Shown here in pieces: positions 33,367 to 44,478 of a DNA stretch of 64,000 nt. The DNA comes from Melastoma dodecandrum. Taxonomy: Eukaryota; Streptophyta; Magnoliopsida; Myrtales; Melastomataceae. Below the pieces are notes generated by a model, which saw only the letters and a program-made list of their open reading frames with translations, made no database searches and had not been told where the DNA came from. Position 1 is the first letter of the stretch; every line of letters begins with the position of its first letter. The translations under genes were made by a program, and so were the position numbers. The DNA lies in the NCBI GenBank assembly GCA_029817715.1, contig JARUPY010000235.1:124001-188000 (forward strand), in the 5' to 3' direction.

Positions 33367-35136
33367 TATTACACTAAGTAGGGGGTGAATTAGTGTTAAA
33401 GTCCAATTAAGAATTTTTTACGTTTTTTCAACAAACCCCATGGTTTATGTAAGACAGAACGTACGAATATGATTGCGATTTGTTTGATGGACACGAGGCT
33501 TTTATAGTGGCTCAATCATTTGCCTACATCCACTCTTCACCCAGAATTTGAATGGTTATAACTCAGACGTAACGTAGTAACGAATATAGAAGGTGATACG
33601 TGATCAACCATCTACAGCACAGACCAAAAGGTTATGCACTAAAAGTAACTAAGTTACACAGTACAAACTAGAAGGTTCTGTATCAAAGGTGTCAACCCTC
33701 TACAGCACATACCGGAAGGTTCTGTAGCAAAGGTGTCAACCCTCTACAGCACATACCGGAAGGTTCTGTAGCAAAGGTGTCAACCCTCTACAGCACATAC
33801 CGGAAGGTTCCGTACCAAATGTGTCAACCCTCTACAGCACAGACTAGAAGGTTCTGTACTAAAGGTGTTAACCCTCTACAGCACAGACTAGAAGGTTTAG
33901 TACCAAAGGTGACTCGGTGCATGCATTAACGTGACTAACAAGGCGTTTAGACATTTCCTTCGGGCGGTGTCATCGCCTGTACAGCTCCTCACTACGACTT
34001 TCGTTGCGCAATCCCCTCGGAACAATGACTTCATGGTGTGCCCCACGCGAGCACCTAGCAAACCCTATGCAAGCAGACAACAACCCATGTCCAAGGATGG
34101 ATTTTCCCTCCGATAGCTCCACACGACCTGCGCGACCTCATCGCGATAGCGATTCACGCAAGCATGTAACAAGCCCTACGCAAGCACGTGGCAAGCCTCA
34201 CGCAAACAGACTACAACATCTATCCTAGGTTCTTGAACACACAGAACGCACCACAGAAATTGGTCAGTCTCTCACATTTTGTGCTCTTAGGGTGTGTGCC
34301 CTTCCACTGCACATTGCTTACACCAACTTTCAGCCGTACGCCTCCACCAACATCTCCTGCAGCCTCCAACCAAGAGCCCTCATAGCCCCCAGGTCACTTT
34401 CCCAAAGACTTCACTGATGTTACAGCCTTCTGCAGCTAACATCCCTCCTTTGTGACTAACAAGACTCAAAACAACGAACTATTACAAGCCCACATCACAC
34501 TCTCTATATTTTAAAATGTTACACGTCCACAGAATATGGCCGGCTCCCTAGTTATACAAAAAATTCAAGGCTAAACACAGAAGGTAAAACTCGACAAATC
34601 AATCTTACGCATACAAAAGACAATAAGAAATTAGATAATATTGCAATTCGAACAAATATTCGTTGGAAAATGAAATCATATCAATAAGATTATAATTTGA
34701 CAAGATTTCCATGAATAATGTAATACAGAAGGTTCTAGCCTGAAACTAATCAGTAACCTTCTGCGAATGGAAGTAATTCAAGATTAACTTCCATAAGTAT
34801 CAAATTTGATATCATTATGTACAAGAAGTTTAATTCAACGAACCTAGACAGATGATGTGGATAATTGTCCCAAATAATGATTCCTTGGTGGTCAAATCAA
34901 TCGAGAGAGACAAACTTGTAAAACTTTTCCATAAATAGGTGATATATTTCCTTCAATGGAAAATATAATTCCTATTGTAATTATTTGGTAACATAATCAT
35001 CGGATTAAACTCTTGATCAATTCCTTTTAATTTCGTAACTAAATAATTATTTATCAACTTGAGTAATTTCTATAGTGTAGATGGTTGACTTTTGTTTCAC
35101 ATAAGTTCAAGGATCATTACCAAAACCAATTCCACA
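33367..35136 (-). mobile_element. solo LTR of the Copia-2 family
   Basis: The minus strand starts TGTGGAATTGG and ends TAGTGTAATA. It aligns in order with the 1.7 kb LTRs at 48318 and 54995. Shared blocks include ATCCTTGAACTTATGTG at the start, the repeated AGAACCTTCTGG block in the middle, and GGACTTTAACACTAATTCAC at the end. No internal region adjoins it. Flanks gccag and gcgag differ at one base and are a probable target duplication. Ectopic recombination between two LTRs usually produces such solo copies. It is more diverged than the other two LTRs. Confidence 0.85.
33602..33910 (-). repeat. 44 bp tandem array within the solo LTR
   Basis: Five to six units of 44 bp, each with CAACCCTCTACAGCACA, then a GAAGGTTCTGTA block on the plus strand. 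Two central units are identical and the outer ones are increasingly worn. The minus-strand version of the unit is the AGAACCTTCTGG motif that occurs about four times in the Copia-2 LTRs, so the array is expanded here. Confidence 0.88.
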
Positions 35137-35797
35137 GCGAGAAATCTATATTATGTGTGTCCACGTAAGAAATTTTTATAATTAAAGAAAAACCACGTAG
35201 GATAATATTGACGAAAAATTGGAGAGATCCTAAAGTCATTCTAGTAAGGTCATAAAAGATTATTTAAGGCCATAAAAGAAATATTTTAAAGCTCGGGCTA
35301 AAAGTCTGCAATAGTGCAAGAAATCGTTATTTTGCCAAATACTTTTTCAGTAAAAACTTATACGCTAAAACATTCAAATATACCGAACATACTGTTTGAA
35401 TATGATAGAGGGGAATTTAGATATTTTTCTTTGCATTTTTTTATGGATTAGGGAACGGGATTTAGTTGGAGGGGCATTTTATGATAATATGATTAGTTTT
35501 TAAAAAATTATAAAATATGATTATAATTGTAAAATTTTCTTGATATTGCCCATACGTCGCGATTGGAAATCACCACATTTTAATGAAAAATAAAATGTGG
35601 TTCCTAACTGTGACACTGGGGAGGTATATAGTAATTTGGGACCGTTTCACTTACACCCAAAGAGTGCTGGAGCAGCTGCCGGCGACCGAATTAATTATCG
35701 TGGGGGAGAGTGAGTAGGGAGAAATGCTCGTACCGGCCGTGGTCATATTCCGATTCTGCCATCAATCTCAAAAGTTTTTTCTTCCTCTCCTCCTTTT
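35137..35797. other. spacer and presumed promoter of the aminotransferase gene
   Basis: AT-rich to about 35600, then GC-richer. A TATA-like ggtatatagtaa at about 35622 is the best promoter candidate for the gene that follows. Confidence 0.45.
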
Positions 35798-37966
35798 TTG
35801 GTAACGAGTCGAATGGGGGGACATTGTATCTGGACAACCTACGACATGCTCCTCCCAAACTCTATAAAGTCCGCCTCCAACGCCCCATTGATTTCCCTCT
35901 CCCGGTATTGCTTCCACCTACCCATCTTTCCCCGCCGCCCCTCCTATCCATCGATCACTACGACCATGGCGGCAGTTTCCTCCACCGCTCCCGCCCAGAA
36001 AGAGTCCACCTTGAACGACAGTGGATCTGCCCAGATTGTCCCCAAGCCTCCCCAGGTAACGGTTTCTTTTTTCCCCATAGATTTTTTGTTGGGTTGTCTG
36101 AATTAGGTGAAATAAGGAACCCCATTTTGTTGGATTCGTGTCTTGGACATGGCGGTCTTGTTAGAAACCTTGGAAATTTTGGGAGGGTTGTGTGTGTGAG
36201 TGTGTGTGTGTGTTTTTGTCTTGGGGGGGGGGGGGTTGTTGGGGTGGTGGTGGGGTTGTTGGGTTAGGGTATGGCGTTGGCGGCAAAGGTATCTGGGATC
36301 GAAGGGATTCTGGATTTGCAGATTGGGGGTTTGACCGGAGAGGTCCGGTCGGAAGTTGACTGAATGGATTGGTGTTCCGGTGCCATTTTCGGATCGGAGT
36401 ATGATGGCAGAGTGCTGGATGTTCTAGCATTTTCCATTACCTGGGCTGAGGCTTAGTATTTACTCCCAAAGAGGAGATGATTTCAAGGTTTAGAAACATG
36501 TTTTGAAAGCCGCACTATGGTAATTGTGTGTTGTTGTTGGTGATGGTTATGCATGCATTAATTGCTGTGTGAATCTGATTGTACTACTCGGCGGTCATTG
36601 CAAATTGAGATTTGAGATGCTCGGACCTGTTGTGTCTTATGGCTTGCTGACAGAATGTCCTTGTTCTTGAGCCTTGTAGTAATGAATTCTGGAGGAGCCC
36701 TTGTATTAGCTATCTTACGGAGAAAAGTCACTTCTTTAATATTGATATGTTTTGATAGAACCGATTTATGTGCATCCATCCGTTGCTGAAAATAATCTGC
36801 TTGATCATTTTCAGGTGGCCAAGCGTTTGGAGAAGTTCAAAACCACAATATTTACCCAAATGAGTTCACTCGCCATCAAACATGGAGCAATTAACCTTGG
36901 CCAGGGATTTCCGAATTTCGATGGCCCAGAGTTTGTGAAGGAAGCCGCAATCCAGGCAGTCAGGGATGGGAAAAACCAATATGCTCGTGGATATGGTGTT
37001 CCGGACTTGAACTCTGCTATTGCTGCTCGCTTTAAGCAGGACACAGGCCTAAATGTTGACCCTGAGAAGGAAGTGACCGTTACCTCCGGCTGCACCGAGG
37101 CGATTGCTGCAACTATGCTGGGCTTGATTAATCCAGGCGATGAGGTCATCCTTTTCGCTCCTTTTTACGACTCTTATGAAGCCACTCTGTCCATGGTGGG
37201 TGCTGACATCAAATGCATCACTTTGCGTCCACCTGATTTTGCCGTTCCGCTGAGTGAGCTCAGATCGACTATATCGAAGAAGACACGCGCCATTCTCATA
37301 AACACTCCTCATAACCCGACAGGAAAAATGTTCACTCGGGATGAGCTCAACGAGATTGCACGTCTCTGTGCAGAGAATGACGTATTGGTCTTCACGGACG
37401 AAGTTTACGATAAGTTGGCCTTCGAGATGGATCACATCTCTATGGCGTCTCTTCCTGGGATGTATGATCGCACCATTACCCTGAACTCTTTGGGTAAGAC
37501 TTTCTCATTGACGGGATGGAAAATTGGCTGGGCGATTGCCCCTCCCCATTTGACATGGGGAGTGAGGCAGGCACACTCTTACCTCACATTCGCAACTTCG
37601 ACTCCGATGCAGTGGGCAGCTGCCGCTGCCCTTAGGGCACCTGACTCTTACTACATTGAACTCAGGCGGGATTACCTGGCAAAGAAGGAAATTCTCGTGG
37701 AGGGGTTGAAGGAAGTCGGCTTCAAGTTGTTCCCTTCAAGCGGAACCTACTTTGTGGTTGTGGACCACACCCCGTTTGGGCTGGAAAATGATGTCGCGTT
37801 CTGCGAGTACTTGATAAAGGAAGTCGGAGTGGTAGCAATCCCAACCAGCGTGTTCTACTTGAACCCCGAGGAAGGCAAGAACCTGGTTAGGTTTACGTTC
37901 TGCAAAGACGAGGGCACCTTGAGGGCTGCAGTGGAGAGGATGAAGGAGAAGCTTAAAAGGAAGTGA
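35798..37966 (+). CDS. PLP aminotransferase, kynurenine/aromatic aminotransferase-like
   Basis: Exons 35798..36055 and 36815..37966, with one 759 bp GT-AG intron. The product is 469 residues from the upstream ATG, or 413 from the ATG at 35966. The fold-type I aminotransferase domain fills residues about 87-469. It has INLGQGFPNFDGP, the GCTEAIAATMLGLINPGDEV cofactor-phosphate region, NTPHNPTGK, FTDEVYDKLAFE and the Schiff-base lysine in SLGKTFSLTGWKIGW (about residue 314). The substrate-carboxylate arginine is in VRFTFCKDE. It is very close to Arabidopsis At1g77670 as I remember it, annotated as a kynurenine-oxoglutarate transaminase-like enzyme. It would move amino groups from aromatic amino acids to a 2-oxo acid. 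The N-terminal 56 residues are Ser/Arg/Pro rich with few acids, compatible with a plastid transit peptide. I chose 35798 for that reason. The intron contains a GT repeat and a run of about 12 G. Confidence 0.92.
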
Positions 37967-38376
37967 ACAGGGCAGTGTTCTTGAGTCACTTAGTCATACT
38001 TAAGGCCGTTAGCGTTAGACATTTCTGCTCCGGGACATGTCCGTGGTATTGGGCCGATTGGAACTTGGAATATAATACTACTTGTTCCGATGAACGCAAC
38101 CAGTTGTTTTGTAGAATAATGGCTCCGAAGAATTCTTCTTGGATGACTTTTAGAGCATTGTCTTCTTCCATGACTAATGAAATTGGCCGAAACGTGATAC
38201 TAATAGGAATTTATAATGTACAGGGCAAACCGAATAGAGAAAGGACGAACGAAACTTCTTTATAATTTAGACAACGACCCGCACAGATTGTTATACGTTA
38301 CTAATCAAGGATGCAAATACGAGGGGATATGATGGAAAATAGTCAGCCACGGATGCACGGCCTCACTGGCGGATTT
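37967..38376. other. shared 3' flank between convergent genes
   Basis: 410 bases between the stop of the plus-strand aminotransferase gene and the stop of the minus-strand Rab gene, so the two 3' UTRs meet or overlap here. No other gene is seen. Short open frames are chance. Confidence 0.6.
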
Positions 38377-41300
38377 TCAACAGCAGCTGCTGGCCGCGGC
38401 ATCTGGTTCTGGTGGTTTCTGTTTGAATATGTTCTTCTTCACTCCAGTAGATCCTTCGGCAAGAAGGCTTGGCGTTTCCAAAATCTGCAAGAGATCATCA
38501 TAAGAGTTTACTCAGAATAGTGACTCTGGAGATAGGCATCACTCCCCTTAAAACGCTTTCCTCCACTACGTCATGTAAAGAGACCGAAATAATTAGATCC
38601 ATATCAGATAACATCATAGAAAAGTGGTTCTGAAACATATGCATTGGCTATCATACCTTCAAGACTAGCTCCTCGAAACATTGCTCCACATTAATCCGGG
38701 TTTTTGCACTGCATTCGAGGAAAAGACACCCATACTCTCTAGCAAAGTCGATCCCCTCTTTTTTGGATACAACCCTGTCGCTTTCCTGTAACAGGTATCA
38801 AACATTTTTCAGTTCAACTACTACCATACCGTTATCAGATGATTGCGTCATTAAAAATGCAATCTCCGAGTTTTAGCAGATAAATCCCCCAAGATTCTAG
38901 ACTGATCAACAGGGTTCATTTTGTCCCATGGGGAAAAAGTACCTTGTCCACTTTATTGCCAACAAGCATCTTGATGCAATCTTGATTAGTTGAGTACAAA
39001 TCGATCTCTTTTGCCCAAATCTCAGCAAGATTTGTAAATGTTTCCCGTCTTGTCACGTCATACACTGTCAAAAACGTCATGGATATTTGACTTGTAAGAT
39101 TCAAAAGGAATGAAAATTGGCTGAAACAACAAAATATCTTGCAGCAGAGAAGGAAAACCACGGAGAAGAAACTGTTGGGAAACAAAACGCAAATGACAAT
39201 ACCACTTTAGAAGTTATAATCTGATCTAAGACAGAGAGAATAAGTAATTTTTCTTCCATATTAGCTTCGTCAGAGAAGAAAATGGTTAATATATGAACCA
39301 GCCCATGCACGTGCCACACCCCAATTGCACTATCTGGGAGGGTTCTTCTTTGTTGCTGCAACAAATCATACCAGTATCATACAAATAAATTAAGTGAGAC
39401 CTGATGTACCCTAACACAAGCATGAAAGAGACTTTTGCATATCACATCAAGACAACACAACCCTATCCAACTCCTGATGATATAAGTCTACCTTTTCTAA
39501 AATCAAGGCACCTATTCTGTTATGAAAAGCACTTCCTGCTATAGCTGGGGTAAGGAGCAAAGTTAAATGAGAATGAGAAGAAAACACTACGATGTACTTA
39601 TAAAAAAAACACTATGATGTGCTCCAGTTGCCACATCAACAGATCCAGATATTTGACAGATACTCATAAACATTTAATCTGATTGGCTTTGGCATTAGAT
39701 GGTCTTTCCAGGTTAGCCAATCTGAATCAGTATTTTATCTACTACGATCAAATACGAAACAGAGACAGATGTGGGATACCTCAATTCAATCAACTTAAAA
39801 GCAACGAAACATAAGCAAGCAAAATAAGTTAAAATTACAGACCCATTATGATGCCTTGAGCTCCTCTGTAATATGAACTTGTGAGGGTTCTGAATCTTTC
39901 CTGTCCAGCTGCAATATCAGAAGGCGAGTTATGCCAAACAATTTGAGTGATAGAAAAGGAATACTTCTTGTAAAATAAAACGTCTAAAAAATAAGGAACA
40001 AAAACCAACAATAAGCATGTTCTTCATAGTTAGAAAGACCCAGCGTCAGTGGTTGCCCGTGAGCATCCTTCCAGTAAAAGAAGTCATACCCTCATCCATC
40101 TCCAGAAATTCATAAACTCGAGCACTAACTCGACCTTTAAATTTCAAACAACTTAAAGCTTCATTTCAAACAGTTCCTGATAAAGTTCAGGCTTGACGAA
40201 GAAAATGTGAGACACGGTAAGGAGCATTTGTATCTGTTTGACAAATGCCTTGATAATGACAGAAATTATTATTTTCTACCAGGAAGAATTTTCCGAAGGT
40301 TAATCAAAGTATCCAGAAAGAGAGGAATTAAAGACAAAAATGAAAAAAAAGTGAAAATAAAATTTAGAGACAATGCAAATCCCTGGTTACAGCACTGGTA
40401 TTTTTTTTTTTGGCCTTGTTCAAAAGTTTGAATTCCGCAAAATAAAGCAATTAAGACCTTGCTCTTTTATCAATACTAAGAGCTTAGATGTACATCTGCT
40501 AATTACTCCATATCAAGAAATTTACATCTCATCTTAGATCAAATGATACAACTCGAAACAAGACTTCATTTCTACAACAAGAACGGGCGGGGAAGCAACC
40601 TACAATAAGATATTATATTAGAGGAGTTAAGAATAAGATGAGATATTACCTGTGTCCCAAATAGCAAGCTTCAACTTTTTCCCACCCACTGTAACGTACT
40701 TTATCTTGAAATCCACACCTAACAAAATCAAAACGTCCAAGGCTATCATTCTTCTTTGAAGCCGCAAAATGATACTGGGGCAAATATTCAATGTGATTCT
40801 AGAAGATCTAACACGGCTCAACTCAACCTTCAAACAGACAAATCAACATCATGAACCACAGAAAACCATGATGTGCCGGCTCTCTTTTACGAAAAAATAG
40901 AAGGGAATTTTCAATGAAAAATCCAACAAGTTAAACACATTTCCTACAGGCTTATGTTGCACTTTAGGTGGGGAAATAATTTCATATCTTCAATTCAATT
41001 GACCATACAACAGATGATGCTATTTCAAGCCTCACCTCCAACCTATGGCATCTCTGGCGAGAAAGCCAGGAAACTTATGAAGCAAAACTACAAGCATGGT
41101 TTTGACATTGCAAGATTGTGAACAAAGAAAGCTGACGTAAGAGAACCGTAACCCCTTGTAAATAACTCTGATCCAACCGGAATATTCTGAGCCTAAACGA
41201 GTCATAGAAGCAAGTGTCTCTCCCAAAAAGGGCTCCCGTTTAAGCCCTGAAGTGTCTCTCCCAAAAAGGGCTCCCGTTTAAGCCCTGGACACAAAATCAT

Positions 41301-41649
41301 CGAAACTGCGGGTCTTCATCATTGTCAACCCGACAGGGAACTATCATCATACCACCAATCGACCAGAGCAACAGCGATTAACAGAACATCGTTCCCGATT
41401 TCTAACCACCCAACTGAACGAAACAATCAGGCTAAAAGCAAATCTACCAGATCAACAACCAATAATCACGCAATGAGTTAAACAGCCGGGGGGGGGGGGA
41501 GGGGGAATACCGATGGTGGGGGAGAGATCTTCGAAGGTGTCGGAGGTGAAACTCAAGAGGAGGGAGCTCTTGCCGACGCCGGAATCGCCGATGAGGAGGA
41601 GCTTGAAGAGGTAATCGAATTCCGCCTGGCCCGAGGAGGACGACTCCAT
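38377..41649 (-). CDS. RABC1: Rab small GTPase, RABC1/Rab18 type
   Basis: Six exons on the minus strand: 41511..41649, 40650..40718, 39843..39908, 38943..39064, 38657..38785 and 38377..38484. All junctions are GT-AG, phases are consistent, and the product is 210 residues. Motifs: P-loop GDSGVGKS (residues 21-28), switch I/G2 SPTIGVDFK, G3 WDTAGQERF split across exons 2 and 3, G4 GNKVDK and G5 ECSAKT. The C-terminus SSCC provides the cysteines for geranylgeranylation, which anchors the GTPase to membranes. It nearly matches Arabidopsis RABC1. Rab18-type GTPases act in vesicle, ER and lipid-droplet traffic and have also been linked to stress responses. The gene is convergent with the aminotransferase gene. 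Intron 1 holds a perfect 38 bp tandem duplication. Confidence 0.95.
41212..41287. repeat. perfect 38 bp tandem duplication in Rab intron 1
   Basis: The unit AAGTGTCTCTCCCAAAAAGG continued by gctcccgtttaagccctg occurs twice without a mismatch. It contains an imperfect fold-back (CTTTTTGGGA-like arms). Absence of divergence suggests a recent slip. Confidence 0.9.
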
Positions 41650-44084
41650 CAAGGGAAGCCCTAAGAGGATCCCTCCGTCGGTCCACGCAAAGAAAGCAAA
41701 AAACAGAAATGGGGTGAAAAGGGAAGAACGGGGGGAGGGGAGGGAGAGGGAGAGATCAGGATTTCGGACAGTCCCGTTTTCCTTTTGGAATTTATCCCCC
41801 GCGGGGCTTTATTTAGCAAAAGCATGGTGAGATAAATGAATAAATAAATTACGAGATCACGTTAAGACTTTAGAGATTTCGAAAATGATTTGGAAACACT
41901 AAAAATGTATAGACTTAAAAATGGATGATTTTTAAACTTAGCATCCTGTTCATGTGTAAAATATTTCTTTTTTAAAATTCATTTCCAGGATTTTATGATT
42001 GTAGTAGTAGTTGTGGCTTAAACTTTCTAGGAGGTAGTAGGAGTCGCTGGGATGGATTACATTGCACGCGCTTCCACTGGGTAACATCTTTAGATAAAGG
42101 AATGAATGGGATTGGTCCGATGTAGTTGTTGGTAGGAGTAGGAGTATGAGTATGAGAAATGCCTTGAGAAATTCAAAAAAACAAAAGAGTAACGTATGAA
42201 TGAACAGGGTTAAGAACAACTCCTTCTGAGAGAAGATATAATATCATCAGGACTTTCTTAAAAAAAATAATAATAACAATAAAAATATTTGATGGATGGA
42301 TGGATGGAGTAAGAAAGGAGGTGAGGGGGAGTCTACATTAAGCATCACACGCTTAATCATAAATTGCGTGTCCAGAGTGAGGATTTGTCAAAACATTGCA
42401 TGATTGTCACTCTCCCCCTCTCCCTCATCTTTCTTATAGAAGGAAAATGGGACGAAGAAATCGTAAAACTTAGGTAATCCGTGATGGTTGAATGTAAGAA
42501 GACCGGGGGAGGGAGAGGGTATATATATATATATATAGTAAAGATTATTTTAAAAAAAGTTTCTGTAAAATGGAAACATGTAACGCTAAATATTTAAAAA
42601 AATCGATTTAAACGTCAAAACGAGGACGTTATTCAAAAAATTTTAAAACTTCTTACTGGATTCCGTGAAACACTTTAATACTAAACCAGTCCACGCCATT
42701 ACAGCGATTAAGAAACAATAAAATCATGTCTGTCCAAACGGCCGGCCATTCCACGGACAAACATGAGGGAGGGCGAGGATGACGCTGCCTGCCTCTCGTA
42801 GTTTGGTGAACCCCAGCAAAGGCATCAGCAGCAAATATTAAGCATATTAATCATCCAACGGATTTTCCCCACTCCCCCCACATGCCATATCATCAACCCA
42901 CCCAGCCCTTCATTTCCCCCCCCTTTTTTTTTCTTTTGGATTGTTTTTGTTTTTCTTTTCAACAAAAAGATTGATCTTGTTAAGTATTTAAGTCGATTAA
43001 TTTTAGTTGAACGTACGTGGCTTTGTTAATTTCTTTCTTCAAGATACATTACTTTGAGGATTCATTTCAGATTATTAAAATTGAACTCATATTTTGGGTT
43101 TTTTTTCTCGTAAATATTTATTCGGACATCCACATGTTCTTATACGGCTTTTTATGGTTGTTTTGTAGTAATATCTGTAAATTATTTTTATTAGGAAATT
43201 CAAAAATAGGTAGAACCAAAACGGTTCTTTATGTGTAGTATATAGATAAAAACCGAAAATACATTTTATTTTAAAATTTTTATGAGGTTTGAATTTGTGA
43301 AAACATGGGAATAACGTCGGTACGGCGTGTTCGGATACCTCGTCATTAAAATTACAAAAAATGAACTTCTCGAATGAGTTATATTTCCGAATAGTGTAAA
43401 TCGAGGAAACAAATTTGTAAATAAGATATATAGTTTCGAAATTAAAAAAATAGAATCTTAAAATCGAACTTATAAAATTCGAATACGTTTAAGTAGAAAA
43501 TTGAATTTATAAAATTCGACTTTAAGAAAATAACATTAATAAGAAAAAATCCGATTTCAAAAAATAAAAAATAAAAAAGGAAAATTAAACGTTACAAGTA
43601 CGACTCTTTAAGAATATTTTTTTTAAGTGGGGTTTTATAAATTCGTCTTCATTCTTTAACCAATTCCATCTGAAGAATTTATTTTGAAAATTTTAAAATT
43701 ATTTATTTTATTTCATAAATTTCTTTTTTTACTACGTTAAAATGTAAACAGCCCTTTTTCTTTTTCTTTTTTTGGTAAGCATAAACAGCCCTTTTTCACA
43801 CATTGAATAGTGACGGAGTCGATAACCCGACTTTCGCAACTCGTATTATAGGGGGGGTGAGGTTTCTAACCCACTCAGAGAATTTTGGGAAATTATCACC
43901 AACCCCGCCGCTTATACTCTTATGATGAAGGCTATTATTATTTATTTAATTCTTCTTGCAAGACATATAATAGCTCAACTGGTTAAATCATCCATGTAGT
44001 AAATGGTAAATCTTGAGTTCGACTCTGCGTAGCAACTCCCCCCAGCTGTCATATTGAAATTAACCTAAATGAAATCTGTTTTCA
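41650..44084. other. Rab promoter side and gene-free spacer
   Basis: Bases 41650-41830 hold the 5' leader and promoter of the Rab gene, with no clear TATA box. The rest is AT-rich with simple repeats: (ATGG)n near 42290, (TA)n near 42521-42537, and homopurine stretches. No protein-coding gene is recognised. The SINE-like element near 43967 is listed separately. Confidence 0.5.
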
Positions 44085-44091
44085 TTGTATT
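43967..44091 (+). mobile_element. tRNA-like SINE fragment
   Basis: A perfect pol III A box (TAGCTCAACTGG, 43971-43982) and a fair B box (GAGTTCGACTC, 44015-44025) at tRNA-like spacing are followed by about 50 bases and a T run. No tRNA cloverleaf is evident, so it resembles a plant SINE unrelated to the one at 12663. With only one copy the boundaries are guesses. Confidence 0.4.
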
Positions 44092-44163
44092 TTTTTTTTT
44101 ATGAATTTTTCGTACTTCAAGAAAAAAGGCAAGTAGGATTTCTAGGTACACGCCATCAATCTA

Positions 44164-44187
44164 ACTCTGTCTCTCTCTCTCTCTCCC
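44164..44187 (+). repeat. CT microsatellite in MORN gene leader
   Basis: A run of CT dinucleotides about 300 bases before the start codon of the MORN gene. Pyrimidine-rich stretches are common in plant 5' leaders. Confidence 0.6.
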
Positions 44188-44478
44188 TGTCCATCTTCAC
44201 TTCTTCTTTGTTCCTCATCATCATCTTCATCCTTCATTTCTGCAGCTACTTATCTTCAAAGCCACCCTCCTCCCTCTTCCCTTCCCTTTCCAACCTCTCA
44301 GGGAGGGGACTCTCCCAATCCTCCGCAACCGTCTTTCTCACCCTTCCAAACCCACCCACCCACCGGATGACTCCCCTGCCGTCATCCTCCTCGTCCCCCC
44401 ACCGCCCCCCGCCCACCACTCCCTTCCCCAAGTAAATGTCCGGTTCCCGGCTCGTCTCTCTTTCTCTTTTCCCGCGTA

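Noticed and set aside
33931..34385. Plus-strand frames rich in Pro and Ser inside the solo LTR
   Set aside because: They lie opposite LTR sequence that aligns with the Copia-2 LTRs, where no such frames are kept.
38916..39364. Minus-strand frames extending beyond Rab exon 4
   Set aside because: Only the part 38943..39064 matches the GTPase. The remainder is intron sequence bounded by AG and GT.
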